Below, in pieces: positions 59,369 through 64,000 of a stretch of 64,000 nucleotides of DNA. The notes beneath the pieces were generated by a model that was not told where the DNA came from, did not search any database, and saw nothing but the letters and a program-made list of their open reading frames with translations. The DNA comes from Pyxidicoccus xibeiensis (lineage in GTDB: Bacteria; Myxococcota; Myxococcia; Myxococcales; Myxococcaceae): assembly GCF_024198175.1 (NCBI RefSeq), contig NZ_JAJVKV010000014.1, forward strand, positions 175,874 to 239,873. Direction: 5' to 3'. The position numbers and the translations under genes were made by a program. Position 1 is the stretch's first letter, and the number at the start of each line of letters is the position of its first letter.

Positions 59369-60575
59369 CGCGCTCTTCTCCATCGTCCACGCCTTCAATC
59401 CCGCCCAGTTGACGCTGGCGCGGGAGTTGCGCGGCCTGCTCAAGCACGAGCTCGCGGAGCGGGTGGGCAAGTCCCCCAGCGCCATCGGCCAATTCGAAAA
59501 TGGCCGTGCCCGTCCCGAGCCCCAGACGCTGCTCGCCCTCAGCCTCGCCTTGGGTTTTCCGCCCGTCTTCTTCGCGCGCACCGCGAGGGCGCCCGTCGTC
59601 GCGGCGGACAGCTGCCAGTTTCGCAGTCAGCGCTCCTCGAGTGTGCGCGAGCAGCGGTATGTGCTGGCTCGCGGCGAGATGCTGAAGGAGTTGGTGACGC
59701 TCCTGGAGGCGGACCACGTGGACTTTCCCGAGGCCCGGGTGCCGCATGCGCCCGGCCCCGTCCGAAGCCTCGAGGACGTCGAGGCGTGCGCGGAAATGGC
59801 CCGGCGGGAAATGAAGCTGGGGGAGGGCCCCATTGGCAGCATGGTGAATGAGTTGGAGAACATCGGCGTCATGGTCATCCCCCTCGACTCGGACTGCCGG
59901 AGGGTGGATGCGTTCTCCACGTGGATTGCGCGGCGGCCCTACATCTTCCTCAACAGCGCCAAGGGCTCCACCAGCCGCGCCCGCTTCGATGCCGCCCATG
60001 AGTTGGGCCACCTCGTCATGCACCCGGACGTCGTGCCCGGCAGCCCCGAGCTCGAGCGGCAGGCGGACCAGTTCGCCAGCGCCTTTCTCCTGCCGCGCAC
60101 CTCCTTCAGCAAGGAGTGCCCCCGGCGGTTGAATCTGCAGCACCTTCGCGAGCTGAAGGTGCGCTGGAAGGTGTCCCTCGAGGCGCTGCTCTACCGGGGC
60201 CGAGAGCTGGGCTTTTTCTCGGAGGCCTCCGTCCGGCGTGCCTACGTGCAGTTGAATCGACTGGGCCTGCGGCGCAATGAGCCGGATGAGCCGCCCGAGG
60301 AGCGGCCCCACCTGCTTCCGTCGGCGCTCTCCGCCCTCCTCGAGGCCGGGGGCACGCACGCCGAGATTGCCCAGGACATGGGCATCTCCCCCCAGGAGCT
60401 CGTCGCCCTCATCGAGGGGCGCGACTTGCCAGACGTCGTCACCCGCGCGACGACGTCGCTCAATGGCGTGCAAGGCGAATTCACGGAGTTTGGCCTCCAG
60501 AAGGAGGCGGGTGCGCCCGCGTCAGCGCGGGACGGCACGGCCCACGGCGGCCCGAAGCTGGTGACGGAAGGGTAG
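59355..60575 (+). CDS. XRE-family regulator fused to ImmA/IrrE metallopeptidase
   Basis: The 406-residue protein has an XRE helix-turn-helix at about 20-75 (LARELRGLLKHELAERVGKS, PSAIGQFENGRARPEPQTLL). Next comes a DNA-damage-type ImmA/IrrE domain with the zinc motif HELGH at 215-219 and the family block RQADQFASAFLLPR. The C-terminus carries a second HTH-like segment (THAEIAQDMGISPQELVALI). ImmA-type proteases cleave or remove a repressor after stress, as in ICEBs1 and the Deinococcus IrrE-DdrO pair. Fusion to the XRE domain suggests a self-contained switch. It overlaps the upstream gene. Confidence 0.93.
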   Translation: MLPNSALFSIVHAFNPAQLTLARELRGLLKHELAERVGKSPSAIGQFENGRARPEPQTLLALSLALGFPPVFFARTARAPVVAADSCQFRSQRSSSVREQRYVLARGEMLKELVTLLEADHVDFPEARVPHAPGPVRSLEDVEACAEMARREMKLGEGPIGSMVNELENIGVMVIPLDSDCRRVDAFSTWIARRPYIFLNSAKGSTSRARFDAAHELGHLVMHPDVVPGSPELERQADQFASAFLLPRTSFSKECPRRLNLQHLRELKVRWKVSLEALLYRGRELGFFSEASVRRAYVQLNRLGLRRNEPDEPPEERPHLLPSALSALLEAGGTHAEIAQDMGISPQELVALIEGRDLPDVVTRATTSLNGVQGEFTEFGLQKEAGAPASARDGTAHGGPKLVTEG

Positions 60576-60782
60576 GGGCGGTGTCCCTTCCGTGAGGCGA
60601 GGGGACATCCAGGAGCTTCGCCCTGCCGCTCGGAGCCCATCTTCCGGGCCTTCTGAAGACGACGCCGGGCGTGGCGCCAGGCCCTGCTGCACCTGGCGAG
60701 AAGGACTTCAGTCGTCGGGGCCGCGAAGCCATGCAAGGCTTGACGGCACGGAATCGGACACGAAGGAGCAGGTGCGCTTCAC

Positions 60783-62708
60783 ATGGGAATGCGGCCGCGG
60801 CAGCACGTCCTCGAAGAGCTTTCCCGGAGGGCGTTTCACGCCGCCTTCCCAGCGGAATGGGTGGTGCGAGACCAGGACCAGGACTATGGACTGGATGCCC
60901 AGGTGCAGCCCTTCGAGTACGAAGAGCCCGCTTGCCCGCCCTTTTTCGCGCAGCTGAAGGCCACGGACTCCGGCCAGGGGGACTCCACCGGCGTCACGGT
61001 GAAGCTCGCCACCGAGCGCCTGCGGCAGTACCTGGAGGCGCCGCACCCCGTCATGCTCGTGGGTTTCCACGCGCCCACGGGAGGCATCTTCTTCGCGTGG
61101 GCGCACCGGCTCCTCCATAGGCTGTCCGAAGACGAGCGCAGCATGTGGCGATACCAGAAGACGGTGTCGCTTCGTCTGGAGCTGAGCCTCACCCCGGCCA
61201 AGGCCGCGGAGTTCCTCGAGGATGTGCGCCAATTCTTCCGAATCCGAGGAGGCGTCCCGCGGCCTCCCACCGTCCGGCTGCGCTTGACGCTCCCTCCGGC
61301 GGACGCAAGCCGCTCCTCGGCCGTTCTCGACTCGCTCGCTGCCTGGGTGTCAGGGGCGCAGTCTCGGGTCCAGCTCGAATCGGAGGAGGCGGAAGTCTGC
61401 CTGGATGTCACGGACGACTGGGCCCACGTCCGACTGCGCTATTCGAGCATGGACGTCACCCTGCCATCCTTCCTGCCCCATCCCCCGGAGGTAGACGAAG
61501 CCGCCGCACTCGTGAAGGTTGTTGCAGCGATAGCGCTCTCCATGGCGGGCCTGCACCGGGATGCGGCGGCGCTACTGGTTGACGCCATCTCCGCGCATGC
61601 ACGGCCCGACGGAGTCCTGGAGCACGTCCTGGGGCTGCCGGTGGTCTGGGGTGTCCTCGTGACTGCGAACGCCTCTCACGAGGCCTTCAGCGCCGCGGAA
61701 ACCTTGGTGGCTCAAGGCTTGTCGTCTTACGCATTGCTGGCGGCCGCCGCGGGACGGGCAGCCCTCCTGCCTCAAGCAGAGGCACAACGGTACACGGGAG
61801 AGCAGCGGTACCGGTCCATCCTGAAGAGCTTACTCGAGCAGGAACGCGCGCCTGAATGCATTGGCACGCTCCACTACAACCTCGCCAATAGCCTTCGCGA
61901 GACCGGCTTCTACCGCCAGGCGGTGACGCATTACCTCGCCGCCGCCGAGCATGCGCCCGACTACCTGGCGCGGGACTATTGGTGGCGGGAGGCGGGTGGG
62001 GCGCTCCTCTTGCGGAACTGCCTCCGACTGGCTCGCGCCTACTACGAGTATGCATGCCTCCTGAGCGAGGACCGACTTCCCACGGGCCTTCTCGCGGATA
62101 CACTCTTCCGCCTTCGCAGGTTCGACGCGGCCGACGAGCTGTTTTCGAAGTGGTTCGTCAACAACGCGGAACTCGACGAGGACCTGCTCCTCCGACACCT
62201 CATTGTCTCCACCTTGCAAGATGAGTTCGGCAGCGGGCCGCGCCGGATAGGACTGGCGCACCGCCAGGCGGTGGCCGCCTACAAAATCAAGGACCCGGAA
62301 CTCCAGTATCAGGCGCTTCATGAGGCGTTGAAGCTCGACCCACTGTGTGAGTACGCGTGGAACAACTACGCCGCGCTCCGGTCTACGCGCCAGCCAGAGC
62401 ACACGGCGGACTGGTGGCTGATTGCCGCGACGCTCACAGGCTGGTGGGATGTGGAAACCTGCGTCAGGGCCATTGCTGCGCTGGAGAAGGTCGAACTGCA
62501 AATCGCACGGTTCGCCAAACTCGCGCTGGTGACGCTGGCCGTGCGGCACCATGGCGAGCGCTTTTTCCTCGAGGTGCCCCGTGTCGTGACTGCGCAGCCT
62601 GGGCAGCGCCCCATCCGTGAGTACGTGCAACACCTGCGGAAGGTGGCTGAAACTGCCCGGGACTTCTTTGGAGGAGGTCGGCAAGCGATGACTCTTCGTG
62701 TCCTCTAG
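60783..62708 (+). CDS. DUF4365-like PD-(D/E)xK nuclease domain with C-terminal helical repeats
   Basis: The 641-residue protein starts with a ~150-residue domain. QDQDYGLDAQVQP (Asp38), then PPFFAQLKATDSG (Gln57-x-Lys59) and VKLATERLRQYLEAPHPVML match the order of DUF4365, a predicted PD-(D/E)xK-type nuclease fold with a Q-x-K variant. Residues about 250-640 are TPR-like helices (CIGTLHYNLANSLRETGFYR, AVTHYLAAAEHAPDYLARDY, YKIKDPELQYQALHEALKLD). DUF4365 proteins recur in phage-defence islands; coupling to helical repeats suggests a sensor-effector. A 207-bp gap separates it from the XRE-ImmA gene on the same strand, with room for its own promoter. Confidence 0.72.
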   Translation: MGMRPRQHVLEELSRRAFHAAFPAEWVVRDQDQDYGLDAQVQPFEYEEPACPPFFAQLKATDSGQGDSTGVTVKLATERLRQYLEAPHPVMLVGFHAPTGGIFFAWAHRLLHRLSEDERSMWRYQKTVSLRLELSLTPAKAAEFLEDVRQFFRIRGGVPRPPTVRLRLTLPPADASRSSAVLDSLAAWVSGAQSRVQLESEEAEVCLDVTDDWAHVRLRYSSMDVTLPSFLPHPPEVDEAAALVKVVAAIALSMAGLHRDAAALLVDAISAHARPDGVLEHVLGLPVVWGVLVTANASHEAFSAAETLVAQGLSSYALLAAAAGRAALLPQAEAQRYTGEQRYRSILKSLLEQERAPECIGTLHYNLANSLRETGFYRQAVTHYLAAAEHAPDYLARDYWWREAGGALLLRNCLRLARAYYEYACLLSEDRLPTGLLADTLFRLRRFDAADELFSKWFVNNAELDEDLLLRHLIVSTLQDEFGSGPRRIGLAHRQAVAAYKIKDPELQYQALHEALKLDPLCEYAWNNYAALRSTRQPEHTADWWLIAATLTGWWDVETCVRAIAALEKVELQIARFAKLALVTLAVRHHGERFFLEVPRVVTAQPGQRPIREYVQHLRKVAETARDFFGGGRQAMTLRVL

Positions 62709-62805
62709 TTGAACTGCGCGAGATGCGGGGTTTGAGGTTGCCCGGCATGAGAGGCGGGAGGCAAGGGAGGGGGGCTGGCTGTTGGAGCATGGAGGGAGGC
62801 GCGCC

Positions 62806-63590
62806 ATGGCCAAGCAAGCAGCCCTGCGAGAATTGGAGGCGGAGGACATCGAAGACATCCGGCAGCGACTGAAGGAGTTCGTGCGCCCCTTCCAGGAGGT
62901 GCTGGTGCGCGAGGAGCAGCGGCGCCACCTGGCGGCGTACGTGGAGGGCCGGCTGCTGCCGCTGCAGCGGCGTACGGGCGAGCCCATCGCCACGCAGAGC
63001 GGCGTCAAGGCCAGGCCCTTGCAGCACTTCGTGGGGCAGGGGAAATGGGCGGACGAGGCAGTGCGCGAGGTGATGGCGGACCTCATCGCCGAGAAGATGG
63101 GCAGCCGACGAGGCGTGCTCATCCTGGATGCCAGCGGCATTCAGAAGTACGGGGACGATTCGGTGGGAGTGCAGCGGCAGTGGTGCGGCCGGTTGGGCAA
63201 GGAGGAGCGGTGCCAGGTGGGGGAGTTTCTGGCGTACGCGTCTCAAGGCAGCGTGGCGCTGGTGGACGCGCGGCTGTACTTGCCCAAGGGGTGGGCGGAA
63301 GACGCGCAGCGGCGAGACAAGTGCCAGGTCCCCGCGGAGGTGGAGTTTCGCACCGGCTGGCAGCTGGCTTTGGAGATGGTGAAGGGGCTGGGCCAGCGGG
63401 TGCCGCACGCGTGGGTGGTGGGGGATGACAGCTACGGGCGGCCGTGCGCCCTGAGAGATGGACTGCACGAGGCGGGCGAGCGCTACGTGCTGGAGGTGCC
63501 AGGCAAGGCGAAGGTGCGTCGGGTGCGAGGCGGGGGCTGGACGACGGCGAAGGGGTGGGCCGACAGCCTGCCCGCGGGAGCCTGGGCTGC
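62806..63590 (+). pseudogene. IS701-family transposase, 3'-truncated
   Basis: It starts at the ATG at 62806 behind GGAGG and reads through RPFQEVLVREEQRRHLAAYV, EGRLLPLQRRTGEPIATQS, GVLILDASGIQKYGDDSVGV (first catalytic Asp), VALVDARLYLPKGWAED and HAWVVGDDSYGRPCALRDGL (second Asp). After GWADSLPAGAW it turns into unrelated sequence near 63590, so the C-terminal third with the catalytic Glu is missing. The open frame to 63822 beyond that point is accidental. Confidence 0.88.
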
Positions 63591-63652
63591 GTATTCCGGC
63601 GATGGTGAGCACCCATTCCAGCTCAAGCCGCCCACGAGATGCGCAACGAGCT

Positions 63653-64000
63653 TCACGCCGCCGCCCGTCCCTGAAAATTCGCGAAGTAGTCGGACATGGC
63701 CACAGGAACACCGAACACGCGGATGCGCCAGGGAGGCCACGCGGGCGGGCGTGCATTGCGTGCGAGGCGCTCATTCCACGTGCAGCGGCGATGCGCACGC
63801 CGGGCGCGCGTGTCCAGCGTAGGGGCATTGGCTATCGGGCGCGACAAGACGACCGGCGCTTGGAGTTCCACGTATTGGCGCCGGAGCGGCTCGTACACCG
63901 ACCGGCGTAGCGCCGTCGCAGGCAAGTCCTCCCAGACGACGGGCGCGGGGGTTGGGGGCAAGGTCGGTGGCGGTGGAGGCGGACGACGCACGATGGGGGC
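63653..64000 (-). CDS. unknown protein, N-terminus outside window
   Basis: About 115 codons run from the right edge to a TGA at 63653. They read VYEPLRRQYVELQAPVVLSR, IANAPTLDTRARRA, WRIRVFGVPVAMSDYFANF after a Pro-rich stretch near the edge. The order of hydrophobic and charged residues looks coding, but I recognise no domain, and the frame may start outside the window. It could also be the remnant that replaced the IS701 3' end. Confidence 0.35.
   Translation of the reverse strand, partial: APIVRRPPPPPPTLPPTPAPVVWEDLPATALRRSVYEPLRRQYVELQAPVVLSRPIANAPTLDTRARRAHRRCTWNERLARNARPPAWPPWRIRVFGVPVAMSDYFANFQGRAAA

Overview
The window looks like chromosomal DNA of a myxobacterium (Myxococcus/Corallococcus/Pyxidicoccus type). 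GC content is very high, genes are dense, and GTG/TTG starts are common. The gene set fits too: a Hanks-type Ser/Thr kinase with a C-terminal sensor, a TIGR02996-domain protein, many Cys-rich lipoproteins with 'PDAG' linkers, a metzincin lipoprotein and IS91-like transposase debris. The genus is inferred, not proven. Layout: 1-16.85 kb is an ordinary core-like region: an MJ1316-domain protein, an Omp85-type outer-membrane protein, an M90 peptidase, pantothenate kinase, an HELAH-motif lipoprotein, a GNAT enzyme, an AbrB-type membrane protein, a sirtuin facing a long radical SAM protein, an aldehyde dehydrogenase, a serine hydrolase/methyltransferase pair, a Ser/Thr kinase, and a TetR/SMR efflux pair with a palindromic operator between them. 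16.85-24 kb is a mosaic of repeats and broken genes (IS5, IS630, TPR gene, unknown secreted proteins) around a few intact genes. 24-34 kb holds an MFS/ornithine-cyclodeaminase-like/ATP-grasp operon, a metzincin lipoprotein and a two-gene secreted-protein operon. 34-39.2 kb holds a broken lamin-tail-type gene, one copy of the 485-bp repeat, and then a second 3,026-bp copy of the hydrolase 3' end/methyltransferase/kinase block from 12.6-15.7 kb. 39.2-49.9 kb carries an OYE reductase with a divergent AraC regulator, a beta-barrel protein, a broken amidohydrolase fused through a repeat to a GFA-domain fragment, two Cys-rich secreted peptides, a CBM-like lipoprotein, RidA, an HxlR regulator divergent from an imine-reductase-like enzyme, and an orphan Imm11-type protein. 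49.9-58.6 kb is again mobile-element rich: IS91 5' fragments next to tRNA-3'-end-like sequences, a TIGR02996 protein, a Tn5053/Mu-like transposon with terminal repeats (54.02-57.32 kb), and Sel1 and IS3 remnants. 58.7-62.7 kb is a three-gene block (unknown protein, XRE-ImmA/IrrE regulator, DUF4365-like nuclease with helical repeats) that resembles an undescribed defence or toxin-regulator cassette. It is followed by a truncated IS701 transposase. The main structural theme is a ~485-bp non-autonomous repeat (called R485 here) derived from the 3' end of an IS91-like transposase. Every copy lies on the + strand. Several share the same left boundary (a GnTCCC-like edge) and the same right boundary (TATACTT), and they usually sit exactly where two unrelated gene fragments meet. 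One R485 copy forms the edge of the 3-kb segmental duplication. All coordinates, motifs and copy comparisons were read by eye. Family names come from motif recognition, without database searches.
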